Assembly: GCF_014279895.1 (NCBI RefSeq)
Contig: NZ_CP047954.1
Span: forward strand, 558,001 to 622,000
Reading direction: 5' to 3'
DNA: 64,000 nucleotides
From: Synechococcus sp. M16.1
GTDB taxonomy: Bacteria; Cyanobacteriota; Cyanobacteriia; PCC-6307; Cyanobiaceae
A program made the translations under genes and the position numbers. The notes below the pieces were generated by a model that saw nothing but the letters and a program-made list of their open reading frames with translations, searched no databases and was not told the origin of the DNA. Shown in pieces: positions 35,061 through 43,198 of this stretch. Numbering within the stretch: the first letter of the stretch is position 1; each line of letters begins with the position of its first letter.

Positions 35061-35321
35061 ATGGCCTCAGATGTTCCCCACCCGTCTCACGACGACGCCA
35101 TCGCGTCTTCGGAGGCGGATGAGCCGTTCAGTCGTCGCGCCTCGTTGACGGCCATCAAAGGACTGCTGATTGCTGTTGTCAGTTTCAGTGCTCCCCTTGT
35201 GGCTGTGATCACAGATCGAACCTTCCCTTCTCCGCGACTGATCCCCACCGCTTCTGATCGGCATGGATCTCCATCAGCTCCCCCCGTCACCTTCGCCAGG
35301 CTTGGTGAATCTCATCGTTGA
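35061..35321 (+). CDS. Small membrane protein overlapping the second pyrophosphatase
   Basis: An 86-residue frame from ATG 35061 with an acidic N-terminus, one clear membrane helix (about 31-50, AIKGLLIAVVSFSAPLVAVI) and a Pro/Ser-rich tail. Its last 59 bases overlap the start of the pyrophosphatase gene in another frame. The tail has the composition of out-of-frame coding, while the first 55 residues look like a genuine small membrane protein. No family is recognised. Confidence 0.5.
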   Translation: MASDVPHPSHDDAIASSEADEPFSRRASLTAIKGLLIAVVSFSAPLVAVITDRTFPSPRLIPTASDRHGSPSAPPVTFARLGESHR

Positions 35322-35772
35322 GATTCCGGCAGGAAGCAGAAACAAATACGAGTACTCCGCCGAAGCCGGCGTGATGGTTCTGGATCGGGTTATGCACTCC
35401 TCGGTGCGTTACCCCTTTGATTACGGCTTCATCCCCAACACGCTGGCGGAGGATGGATCTCCCCTCGACGCCATGGTGATCATGGCTGAACCCACGTTCG
35501 CTGGTTGCCTGATCAAGGCTCGCCCCATCGGCGTGTTGGACCTCCACGACAAGGATGTTTATGATGGGAAAATTCTCTGTGTCCCGGACGCAGACCCCCG
35601 TCAGGACGAGATCCGCAGCATTCGTCAGATCGCTGCCTCCCAGCTGGAGGATGTCGCGGAATTCTTCAGGACCTACCGCACGTTGCAGGGCAGCGTCGTA
35701 TCGATTGATGGATGGCGCGACCTCGATGCGGTTCAGCCATTGCTTGATTCCTGCATCAATGCAGCCGATTGA
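35263..35772 (+). CDS. ppa: Second inorganic pyrophosphatase with a metal-ligand substitution
   Basis: The 169-residue protein has the layout of the canonical bacterial and cyanobacterial pyrophosphatase: RNKYEYS, VRYPFDYGFIPNTL, and Asp96, Asp101 and Lys103 in HDKDVYDGK, with FFRTYRTLQG replacing HYKDLE-type residues near the C-terminus. The metal motif DGDPLD reads DGSPLD (Asp64, Ser66, Asp69): the residue equal to E. coli Asp67 is Ser (codon TCT at 35458-35460). Activity is probably reduced or altered. The complete paralogue is at 18268. Confidence 0.88.
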   Translation: MDLHQLPPSPSPGLVNLIVEIPAGSRNKYEYSAEAGVMVLDRVMHSSVRYPFDYGFIPNTLAEDGSPLDAMVIMAEPTFAGCLIKARPIGVLDLHDKDVYDGKILCVPDADPRQDEIRSIRQIAASQLEDVAEFFRTYRTLQGSVVSIDGWRDLDAVQPLLDSCINAAD

Positions 35773-35841
35773 TCTCAGGCAAGAGCCCCTTGATCAGGCC
35801 GGATGCTTGTAAGTTGGTTCGCACTGAGATTTGCGGAACCC

Positions 35842-36201
35842 GTGCCCACCATCCGATTCGAGCAGGAAGGCCAGCAGGTTGGCTGCATCGAGGGCGCAAA
35901 TCTGCGTAAGGCTGCACTTGATGCAGGCGTTAATCCCTACAAGAGCCTCAACAACCTCAACAACTGCAGTGGCGTTGGTCAGTGCGGCACCTGCGTGATG
36001 GAGGTGGTTGAAGGGCAAGCGAACCTGTCCCCCCGCAGCGATGTTGAAGAGGTCTATCTGGCCGATCGTCCTGCCAACTTCCGCCTGAGCTGCCGCACCA
36101 CGGTGTTTGGTGATGTCACCGTTCGCACCCGCCCCGCTGAAGGTGTGGGCCGCGGCTCCAACAGCCTCGTTGGTGCGATCAAATCCCTGTTCGGCCGCTG
36201 A
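35842..36201 (+). CDS. Plant-type [2Fe-2S] ferredoxin-like protein
   Basis: The 119-residue protein begins PTIRFEQEGQQVGCIEGANL after GTG 35842. Its cluster ligands are in NCSGVGQCGTC and a final LSC, a C-x5-C-x2-C spacing where PetF-type ferredoxins have C-x4-C-x2-C. A 25-residue C-terminal extension (RPAEGVGRGSNSLVGAIKSL) is unusual for a soluble photosynthetic ferredoxin. It is likely a specialised low-potential carrier, partner unknown. The ArsC/Spx-like gene follows after three bases. Confidence 0.87.
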   Translation: MPTIRFEQEGQQVGCIEGANLRKAALDAGVNPYKSLNNLNNCSGVGQCGTCVMEVVEGQANLSPRSDVEEVYLADRPANFRLSCRTTVFGDVTVRTRPAEGVGRGSNSLVGAIKSLFGR

Positions 36202-36204
36202 GCC

Positions 36205-36567
36205 TTGGCCGGAACCCTTCAGGTTTACAGCTACAACCGCTGCAGCACCTGTCGAAAGGCATTGGCCTGGCTCACTGAGCGAGGCATTGCCCATGAGGTG
36301 CACGACATCACCTTGACTCCACCGTCGAAGGAGATGTTGGTGGCCGCTCACCAATCCCTCGGTGACAGGAAACTGCTGTTCAACACCAGCGGCCAGAGCT
36401 ATCGCGCCATGGGTGCGGCAGCAGTGAAGGCTCTGTCGGATGAAGAGGCTCTCGAGGCTTTGGCTGCTGATGGAAAGTTGATCAAACGACCGTTCGTGGA
36501 GGTGAATTCCTCCACATACCTCACCGGCTTCAAGCCTGATCTTTGGGAGTCGGTCTTCCAGGGTTGA
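36205..36567 (+). CDS. ArsC/Spx-family thioredoxin-fold protein
   Basis: The 120-residue protein matches the Spx/MgsR/arsenate-reductase-like family: VYSYNRCSTCRKALAWL with a CxxC near residues 13-16, a helical middle, and LIKRPFVEVNS, the segment holding the conserved cis-proline of these folds. Start is TTG 36205 just after the ferredoxin stop, so translation is probably coupled. It may be a reductase or a redox regulator; the sequence does not decide. Its end overlaps the convergent membrane-protein gene by 38 bases. Confidence 0.82.
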   Translation: MAGTLQVYSYNRCSTCRKALAWLTERGIAHEVHDITLTPPSKEMLVAAHQSLGDRKLLFNTSGQSYRAMGAAAVKALSDEEALEALAADGKLIKRPFVEVNSSTYLTGFKPDLWESVFQG

Positions 36568-38035
36568 AGTTCAAGCCATCCAATTCGCTGATCAGGGCGT
36601 CCACATCGCCTTGGTCGCGGATCTGACGGAAGCTTGAGCGTTTGATCTCTTCCAGGAGGGCGACCAGCAGATCCTGGCTGCGGCTCAAGACAGGCCCCTG
36701 TTCCAGGGTGTGGGCTAGCTCCTCCCAGAGACGATCCAAGGCCTCGGATCCAAGCGATTCCAGAACAGGGTCCCGCTGACCGATGCGGTTTCCGGCTCCC
36801 TTGGACAGGTCGAGCACGGAGGTCACCATGCTTTCTGCCAGCTGGCGGCTGAATTCCGATTCGGCGTTTTGCAGTCCAGGCAGTCGCCGCAGGGCATCCG
36901 GCACCACGTTCCGGTCCAAGCTCTGCTGCACCAGATGGCTGATCACGGCTTGCAGTTGCGGTCGCATGGCCGGGCCAATGCGGGTGAGCAGAAGGGGAAG
37001 CCACAACCGCAGCAGCTCGATCACCTCCCGCTCATCGTTCAGATCACTGCTCTGGTAGCTGCAGAGTCCGCGAACCCTTTCCGGCAGCTGTGGTGATCGG
37101 ATCAGTTGCTGCAGAGCATCGACCACCCTGACGGCGATCACTTCAAACAGCTCCACAGCCAACAGGGCCACCACGCCGCGGCTGATCACGGCCCGCAGCG
37201 GTTCGAGTTGCAGGAGGCCCGCTCCGCAAAGCCGTTCTGTGACCGGAACCACCCGGAGCCAGCGCGCAAACGGCAGCAGCAGGGGCAGGTCGATCCAGCG
37301 GCGTAACAGGGCATCGCGCCAGCGGATCGCTGGATAGCGCTGTTTCAGGCGCCAGGCACGCAGAAGAATGTCGAGCAGAAACAGCAGTTGAAATGGCGTG
37401 TCGATGCGCCAGCTCAAATCGCTGGGGCGTCCGTTTTCATCGATGCTTCGCCAGTAGTTGCTCTCCACCAGCGGCAGGATTTGCTGGCTCCAGAACTGAC
37501 GCTCCTGGCTCCAGGGGGAGCGTTCCAGATGCTCGGGGCTCAGGAGAAGGTTGGCGGAGTCACGGGCTGATTCCAGGCCGGTGCGGGCGCGCAGTCGGTT
37601 CTTGAATTTTTCAAGCGCGCCGGCTTGGCCTGAACTGATGAACGGGTTGCTGTCCATCAGCGCTGTGGTGAGCACCACCTGCTGCTGCAGCAGATCGGTG
37701 CTTTCCGCCGTGCGCGGGCCGTTCTGCTGCAGGGCCCGATCCAGGGCGGTGTAGGCCTTGAGGTAAGCCTCGGTGTCGCGATGGGGTTCGATGCCCTTGA
37801 GGGGATCCAGCCACGGGGTGATGTCCGGCAGCCAGGGCAGGGGAACCACCAGGGGAAGCGATGGCACCGGATAAAGATTGCGCTGCAGCCAGAAGTTGCG
37901 CAGGGGGATGTAGGTGAGGTCGATGGCGACCCAGGTGAGATTGACTGCGGCGATGACAGCAATGGCTTGGTCCCACCGGCGCCAGCTGAACAGGCCGTGT
38001 TGGGGCTTGAGGGCTTGCCAGCGTGGACGGATCAT
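36530..38035 (-). CDS. Large membrane protein of unknown function
   Basis: The 501-residue protein has an N-terminal hydrophobic segment (about 27-45), an amphipathic middle, and several hydrophobic helices between about 210 and 300 (TPFQLLFLLDILLRAW, LPLLLPFARWLRVVPV, GVVALLAVELFEVIAVRVV). Arrangement around 205-260 resembles a voltage-sensor or ion-channel transmembrane fold, but no selectivity filter is visible. A long soluble C-terminal region follows. Probably a conserved cyanobacterial protein; function unassigned. Divergent from lepB. Confidence 0.78.
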   Translation of the reverse strand: MIRPRWQALKPQHGLFSWRRWDQAIAVIAAVNLTWVAIDLTYIPLRNFWLQRNLYPVPSLPLVVPLPWLPDITPWLDPLKGIEPHRDTEAYLKAYTALDRALQQNGPRTAESTDLLQQQVVLTTALMDSNPFISSGQAGALEKFKNRLRARTGLESARDSANLLLSPEHLERSPWSQERQFWSQQILPLVESNYWRSIDENGRPSDLSWRIDTPFQLLFLLDILLRAWRLKQRYPAIRWRDALLRRWIDLPLLLPFARWLRVVPVTERLCGAGLLQLEPLRAVISRGVVALLAVELFEVIAVRVVDALQQLIRSPQLPERVRGLCSYQSSDLNDEREVIELLRLWLPLLLTRIGPAMRPQLQAVISHLVQQSLDRNVVPDALRRLPGLQNAESEFSRQLAESMVTSVLDLSKGAGNRIGQRDPVLESLGSEALDRLWEELAHTLEQGPVLSRSQDLLVALLEEIKRSSFRQIRDQGDVDALISELDGLNFNPGRPTPKDQA

Positions 38036-38086
38036 GGGGCCTGCAGGCTCCCCCTATCGTGGGTCGAAAGATTGAGCCTGCCCACA

Positions 38087-38779
38087 TTGAACGCGGAGAG
38101 AGAACCTTCCGATGTGAAGGGCAGAGTGAGCGCGATCTGGGAGTTTTGGGCCCCTTTTCTGTTCACGGTTTCGCTGTATCTCCTGTTCCGGCAGTTCGCC
38201 TTTGAAGCCCGCTACATCCCTTCAGGGTCGATGCTGCCAGGGCTTCAGGTTGGCGACAAGTTGATCGTCGAGAAGCTGTCCTACCGCTCCCGACCTCCTC
38301 AGCGGGGGGAGATCGTTGTGTTCAATTCCCCCAGTGCCTTTGATCCCGTTTGGAAATTGGAGGGGGGGCAACCCAATCCACTGAAGTGCGGCTTCGTTAC
38401 CTTCCCGGGCATCAGCTGGGTTGTGGATCGTGTGCTGTTGCAGCGTTATCCCGAATGTGAGGCCTGGATCAAGCGGGTGGTGGGTGTTCCTGGTGATGTC
38501 GTGGAGGTGAACAGCCGTGGTGCCGTGAGCATCAACGGCAGGGCCTTCAACGAGCCCTACGTCACCAACTTCTGCTCCGATCGCGACGGAATGATTGGCT
38601 GCAAGGGCCTCTATGCCGTGGTCCCCGAAGGCAACGTTGTTGTTCTGGGCGACAACCGCCGCAACAGCCAGGACGCCCGTCGTTGGCCAGGCGGCCCATT
38701 TTTGCCAGACGATCAGATCATTGGCCGTGCCGTCTTCCGCTTCTGGCCCCCTTCGCGCATCGGTTCGCTCAGCAATTGA
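38087..38779 (+). CDS. lepB: Signal peptidase I
   Basis: The 230-residue S26 peptidase cleaves Sec signal peptides at the membrane. It has one N-terminal anchor (about 20-38, FWAPFLFTVSLYLLFRQF), the catalytic serine in YIPSGSMLPGL, the lysine of WIKRVVGVPGD and the C-terminal box LGDNRRNSQDARRWPGG. There is no ATG; TTG 38087 or GTG 38114 are the best starts, with a purine-rich stretch (GGAGAGAG) between them. It ends overlapping the dihydroorotase-like gene by 11 bases. Confidence 0.93.
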   Translation: MNAEREPSDVKGRVSAIWEFWAPFLFTVSLYLLFRQFAFEARYIPSGSMLPGLQVGDKLIVEKLSYRSRPPQRGEIVVFNSPSAFDPVWKLEGGQPNPLKCGFVTFPGISWVVDRVLLQRYPECEAWIKRVVGVPGDVVEVNSRGAVSINGRAFNEPYVTNFCSDRDGMIGCKGLYAVVPEGNVVVLGDNRRNSQDARRWPGGPFLPDDQIIGRAVFRFWPPSRIGSLSN

Positions 38780-40034
38780 GGCCACAGGCCACAACGCGTC
38801 CTTGAAGCTCGCGGCCCAGCCAGGGAATGTTGGCGGCACGCGGTGCGCCGGGGGTGTTGCTGCTGATGGTCCAGCGTTGATCGGGATCGAACAGCAGCCA
38901 GCGCCGGCTGCCCTGCTCAAGCTGTTCAGGGGGCTGGTCGATCAGAGCCGAAGGCCCAAAGCTGAGGGCCTGCCAAAGATCTTCCGTGGTCCAGCGGCCC
39001 GGCCGCACCAGGGCATTCCACAGCGCAGCAAGCACCACATGGTGGCCGCTGAGGCCTGCGGGGCGCTGGTCGCCCGGCAACAGCATGTCCTCCGCATCCA
39101 GAGGAACAGCATGCACAGCCACGGCAGTGATCGTTCGCTGCTGAACGGCCTCGATCAACTGCTCGCGATCGTCCGGGCCACCGAGGGAGGGGCAGACGCG
39201 CCAGCCCGGATCGCTGCTGGCCAGCATGCTGCGGTCGGTGAGGAGATGCCACCAGCTCACGCTGCTCAGGGGCGGGAACTCGCAGCCTGAAAGCTGCTGC
39301 ACCGCTGCTGCTGTGGACAGGTTCATCAGCCGCAGCTGTCGTTCCGGATGGCGTTGATGCAGCAGCAGCAACTGGCTGAGGGGAACGGTCTCACTGGTGA
39401 TTGGATCCGCTGGCCACCCGGCCCGCAGCGTCTCCACGCCTTCCCGCACAAGCCCCTCCCCCTGCAGCGCGGGATCCCGGGGTGCCACGAGCACTGGGCA
39501 TCCCCCCATTTCTTCGAGCAGCAGTCCCCGTTCCAGCAACGGGGTTGGAACCACGGCGTCATCATCCGCCAGTCCGATGGCACCGTGTTCGAGAAGATCG
39601 CCGTGGGGGGCGAGTTCATCCGCCTTGCCGCCGCGGCTGAAGCCTCCCCAAAGGTGCAGACGAACCGTTGCTGTTTGATCCTGCTCGAGGCTGAATCCCT
39701 GGAGCCGCTCCGGACAATCGCGCCAGCTGCTGCTGCGGGGAAGCAGGCCAATCTGGCCATAGCCTCCTGCGGCGGCACAGTGGCGCAGGCTTACGGCCGT
39801 TTCTTGATCGCCACTGAAGGGGGTTTCGAGGATGGAATGCGGATCCACCAGGCAGGGGGCGACCAGTTGATCCGGTGCTGGGCTGGCCTTGATGCCCAGG
39901 CCCAGGGCCTGCTGCCGGGCTTCGTCGTCAAAGCCGACGAGCACCCCCTGGTGGATCAGGACTGCACCGAGCTGCACTGAATGTCCGGGGCCACGCAGGA
40001 CGCGCACCGGATCCAGCAGCAAGGTGTCGTTCAT
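38769..40034 (-). CDS. Dihydroorotase-like protein lacking metal ligands
   Basis: The 421-residue protein follows the amidohydrolase/dihydroorotase layout (beta strand then PCLVDPHS, a TIM-barrel middle, GLSGHHVVL, and a final composite beta domain). The metal residues are missing: the HxH motif reads DPHSIL, the HAED position reads APRD, and the usual AHVST strand reads MNLST. It is likely a non-catalytic partner, as pseudo-dihydroorotases that support aspartate transcarbamoylase are. ATG 40034 is used. It partly overlaps lepB and abuts the mutase gene. Confidence 0.82.
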   Translation of the reverse strand: MNDTLLLDPVRVLRGPGHSVQLGAVLIHQGVLVGFDDEARQQALGLGIKASPAPDQLVAPCLVDPHSILETPFSGDQETAVSLRHCAAAGGYGQIGLLPRSSSWRDCPERLQGFSLEQDQTATVRLHLWGGFSRGGKADELAPHGDLLEHGAIGLADDDAVVPTPLLERGLLLEEMGGCPVLVAPRDPALQGEGLVREGVETLRAGWPADPITSETVPLSQLLLLHQRHPERQLRLMNLSTAAAVQQLSGCEFPPLSSVSWWHLLTDRSMLASSDPGWRVCPSLGGPDDREQLIEAVQQRTITAVAVHAVPLDAEDMLLPGDQRPAGLSGHHVVLAALWNALVRPGRWTTEDLWQALSFGPSALIDQPPEQLEQGSRRWLLFDPDQRWTISSNTPGAPRAANIPWLGRELQGRVVACGLNC

Positions 40035-40038
40035 GACG

Positions 40039-41367
40039 TCAGAGAGCGCCTGCTGCCGTGCGGTCAATCACGCTTCCGAAGTGGGAGGTGAGGTTGAGGC
40101 AGGTCACCACTGCAGGCTGGCCTGGATCGGCGGCGATGTCGACCACCGTGACACCACCGTTGCCTTGTTTGACGGCCCAGATGTCGGCCGGGGTTAGCCC
40201 CAACAGGTCGCAGAGGATCGTTTTGTTGACGGCGTCGTGAGCTACCACCAGCACCGTTTCCTCAGGCTTCAGCTCGGCAGCGATCTCTCCCCAGCTCCGG
40301 ACGGAACGGGCCCACACGTCCTGAATGGTTTCCCCTTCAGGCATCTGCACGGTTTCCGGAGCCCGTTTCCAGGTGTCCAGCAGCTCCGACCAGTCCTCTC
40401 GGATTTCGGATTCGAGCTTGCCTTCCCAGACTCCGTGTCCGATCTCCACCAGTCCGTCGATCTGGGTCAGGGGCACATCGGGATGGGCCTCGAGAATGAT
40501 CTGGGCCGTTTCGGTTGGACGCGACAGCGTGCTGCTCCAGGCCCGATCGATGGGTATGTCTTTGAGGAAATCGCGGGCGGCCGCGGCTTGACGGCGACCG
40601 TTCTCATTCAGCGGAATATCGATCTGCCCTTGGAAGCGCCCGGCTTTGTTCCAGTCGGTTTCGCCGTGTCGCACCAAAATCAGCCTGGCGTTTTTGCCCT
40701 TCTCCGGCAGCGGTTGCAGGTGTGTGGTGCTGTTCAGGCATTCGATCTGCACCTGGGGTCCGTTGTCTCCTGGCCGGATGTTGAAGACCGAAAGGGAGGT
40801 GTTGTCGACGCGGAGACGCCGGAAGCCGTGGTCGGGTTCCCCGAGCAGCACCAGCATCAGGCAGCGCAGGATGGCGTTGTGGGCCACCACCAGCACCGTG
40901 TCGTTGCCGTTGGCGGGATGGCGCTCCAACAGCGTGCTAATGAAGCCCCGCGCCTGTTCCATCAGCTCAGGCAGTGGCTTGTAGCTCGAACCATCACGGC
41001 GCTGGAGCTCCAGCTCCATGGGCCGCTGCTTCCAGATCTTGTAGGCCTCCGTTGAGCCTTGCATCAGCTCGTCGATGGTCTGGCCGGACCAGGGCTCAAG
41101 ATCCACTTCCAGCAGTCCGTCATCAAAGACGGGATCTGGGGCCTGGCCGCCTTGGGTCTCCAGCAGGCTCGCCGTCGTCGCAGCCGCCCGCTGCAGGGGG
41201 GAGCTGTAGACGGCCTGGATGCTCACGTCCTGAAGCGAGCGGCCCAGGGCCCGGGCCTGCTCATGCCCTTCCTCGCTGAGGTTCGAGAGATCATCGCGGC
41301 CCTGGATCCGCCGTTCCTTGTTGAAACTGCTGAGACCGTGGCGGACCAGAAGAAGACGAAGGGGCAC
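40039..41367 (-). CDS. Double-domain phosphoglycerate-mutase-family phosphatase
   Basis: The 442-residue protein contains two histidine-phosphatase domains in tandem. Domain 1 (about 1-215) has LVRHGLSSFN, SSPLQRA and VVAHNAILR; domain 2 (about 228-440) has LVRHGETDWN, SSTLSRP and VVAHDAVNK. Each has its own RHG and second histidine, so both look competent. Such cyanobacterial proteins have been given roles as phosphoserine or alpha-ribazole phosphatases; the substrate cannot be settled here. GTG start. The dihydroorotase-like gene begins four bases after its stop. Confidence 0.88.
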   Translation of the reverse strand: MPLRLLLVRHGLSSFNKERRIQGRDDLSNLSEEGHEQARALGRSLQDVSIQAVYSSPLQRAAATTASLLETQGGQAPDPVFDDGLLEVDLEPWSGQTIDELMQGSTEAYKIWKQRPMELELQRRDGSSYKPLPELMEQARGFISTLLERHPANGNDTVLVVAHNAILRCLMLVLLGEPDHGFRRLRVDNTSLSVFNIRPGDNGPQVQIECLNSTTHLQPLPEKGKNARLILVRHGETDWNKAGRFQGQIDIPLNENGRRQAAAARDFLKDIPIDRAWSSTLSRPTETAQIILEAHPDVPLTQIDGLVEIGHGVWEGKLESEIREDWSELLDTWKRAPETVQMPEGETIQDVWARSVRSWGEIAAELKPEETVLVVAHDAVNKTILCDLLGLTPADIWAVKQGNGGVTVVDIAADPGQPAVVTCLNLTSHFGSVIDRTAAGAL

Positions 41368-41443
41368 GGTTCAGCGTCAGGGCGCGGCCATCGTATGGAA
41401 GCGGCCTTTCGGGGGGACAATCGTGGGCAGTTGAAGACCGCTG

Positions 41444-42706
41444 GTGCCCAGTTCCCCACAACCGGTTTCCCCGCGCTGGAAGGGACTTCTGGCGGCCTTG
41501 TCCCTCGCTTTGGCCGGTTTCATCTGGTTGTCGGGCTTGATGGACAGCCTCTCGCGACCTTCGGTGGCACCGGCCCTGAGCCTTCAACAGCAGGAACTGA
41601 CGCTTCTGGCTGAACCAGCGGTGCCGCCCCCGTTGCGGGACGCTCTCCTGGGGGAGTCGCCGCGGGATGCGCTGCTCAAGGCCCTGGAGGGCATCAGCCC
41701 AGACGAGCGCAATGAGCGGCAGCAACAGATGCTCCTGTTGTTGCAAGGCCAAGGTTCCGCATCCACGGAGCTCGATCGTCAAGACGACGACCCATTGCTC
41801 CAGCAGCTGCATTGCGAAGCGGACGCCTCTGATCCGACGCTCTGCATCGATGCTGCAGCCGCGGGGCAAGCGGCGTTCCGTTTGGCCGTCAGCACGGTGC
41901 TGCCCCTGGTGACGGCCCTGCTCGGTGGACTGTTGCTGCTTGGTCAGGCCTGGCGTCTGCTGCGTGGTCGGCTGATGGCTTGGCCCGATGTTCAGGGGCC
42001 GGAGCTGACCCTGGTTGATATGGCCCTGCTGGTGGCTGGTGGCTTTGTGGTGATCAGTGCCGTTGGCGTTCCGCTGGTGGCGTTTCCCTTGGTGGGTGCC
42101 CTGACGGCGGGGCTGGGCAGCCCTCGTCGTGAAGCCATGAGTGTGGTGATCAACTACGGCGTGATGGCCCTGCCGAGCCTGCTGATCCTCTGGCGGCAAC
42201 TGCGTTCTTTGCCCGGGGAGAGGGCACCGCTGGGGGGGTGGATGCAGTGGCGCGTGCGTCCGCTGCTTTCAGCTCTGCGGGATGCCCTGGCGGGCTGGTT
42301 GATGGTGACGCCGGTAGTGATGCTCACGGGGTGGTTGCTCGTGCGCCTGGTCGGTGATCCCGGGGGCAGCAATCCGCTGTTGGAGTTGGTGCTCGGCAGC
42401 CGTGATCCGCTTGCCCTGGCCTTGCTTGCCCTCACTGCGGTTGTGCTGGCCCCGCTGTTTGAGGAGACGATTTTCCGCGGTGCCTTGCTGCCGGTGTTGG
42501 CGATGCGACTCGGTCCCCTCCCGGGGGTCCTGCTCAGTGGCCTGTTGTTTGCCATGGCCCACATCAGTGTTGGCGAGTTGGCGCCGCTCACGGTGTTGGG
42601 GGTTGGGCTTGGTTTGGTGCGACTGCGCAGCGGACGCCTGTGGCCCTCGGTGCTGATGCATGGGCTCTGGAACGCCGTGACGTTCCTGAACCTGCTGCTG
42701 CTCTGA
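41444..42706 (+). CDS. CPBP-family intramembrane metalloprotease
   Basis: The 420-residue protein has an N-terminal anchor (about 13-32), a long extramembrane polar region (40-140) and a C-terminal bundle of about eight helices. The CPBP/Abi motifs are FEETIFRG (about 342-349), FAMAHIS and VLMHGLWN, which provide glutamates and histidines for a zinc site like that of the Rce1 prenyl proteases. Substrate unknown. GTG 41444; divergent from the mutase gene. The extended polar N-terminal part is characteristic of cyanobacterial and plastid members. Confidence 0.88.
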   Translation: MPSSPQPVSPRWKGLLAALSLALAGFIWLSGLMDSLSRPSVAPALSLQQQELTLLAEPAVPPPLRDALLGESPRDALLKALEGISPDERNERQQQMLLLLQGQGSASTELDRQDDDPLLQQLHCEADASDPTLCIDAAAAGQAAFRLAVSTVLPLVTALLGGLLLLGQAWRLLRGRLMAWPDVQGPELTLVDMALLVAGGFVVISAVGVPLVAFPLVGALTAGLGSPRREAMSVVINYGVMALPSLLILWRQLRSLPGERAPLGGWMQWRVRPLLSALRDALAGWLMVTPVVMLTGWLLVRLVGDPGGSNPLLELVLGSRDPLALALLALTAVVLAPLFEETIFRGALLPVLAMRLGPLPGVLLSGLLFAMAHISVGELAPLTVLGVGLGLVRLRSGRLWPSVLMHGLWNAVTFLNLLLL

Positions 42707-42709
42707 ACC

Positions 42710-43198
42710 TTGCCCCGCCTTTCTGCAGGTGGTTCACTGGCCTATTCGCCTGTGATCCCGGTGGTTGCCGCTCCGGAACAGCGTGCATCGACCACAGCTT
42801 TCGAGCTGATTCAAGGGTCACTGTCCTCCGGACGCATTGCACGACGCTCGCCTCTTCTTGGGGGGCTCCATCGCCTGATGGACGGCACGCTGCTGGGGTT
42901 GATTGCGGCGGTTGCCGTTCTGGCTGGTCTCACGCTGCACTGGCAGCATCGCTGGACTGTGGCCTTCCGCCTGCTGGAGGCAACCCGAACCCAGGCGCAC
43001 CGGTTGACGGAATCAACCGCTGTGATGGAGCAGCACCTGTTGCTGCGTTCTCAGCAGCCCAACCGTCTGGTGCCAACGCAGGTGGCCAATCTGGTGCATC
43101 TTGATCGCCCTGATCTGGGCGCGTTGCAAGCGTCCGCCTCCTCGCCCATGGCATCGCTCCAGGCCCTGGGGAATCAGCCCATCCGGGCGGGGTACTGA
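42710..43198 (+). CDS. FtsL-like septum protein (predicted)
   Basis: The 162-residue protein has a cytoplasmic N-terminus, one membrane helix (about 62-80, LLGLIAAVAVLAGLTLHW) and a periplasmic helical region (FRLLEATRTQAHRLTESTAVMEQHLL) with heptad character, then a disordered tail. Sequence match to FtsL is weak, but topology and position directly before ftsI (its stop overlaps the ftsI ATG by one base) fit the FtsL slot of division clusters. Start is TTG 42710. Confidence 0.7.
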   Translation: MPRLSAGGSLAYSPVIPVVAAPEQRASTTAFELIQGSLSSGRIARRSPLLGGLHRLMDGTLLGLIAAVAVLAGLTLHWQHRWTVAFRLLEATRTQAHRLTESTAVMEQHLLLRSQQPNRLVPTQVANLVHLDRPDLGALQASASSPMASLQALGNQPIRAGY

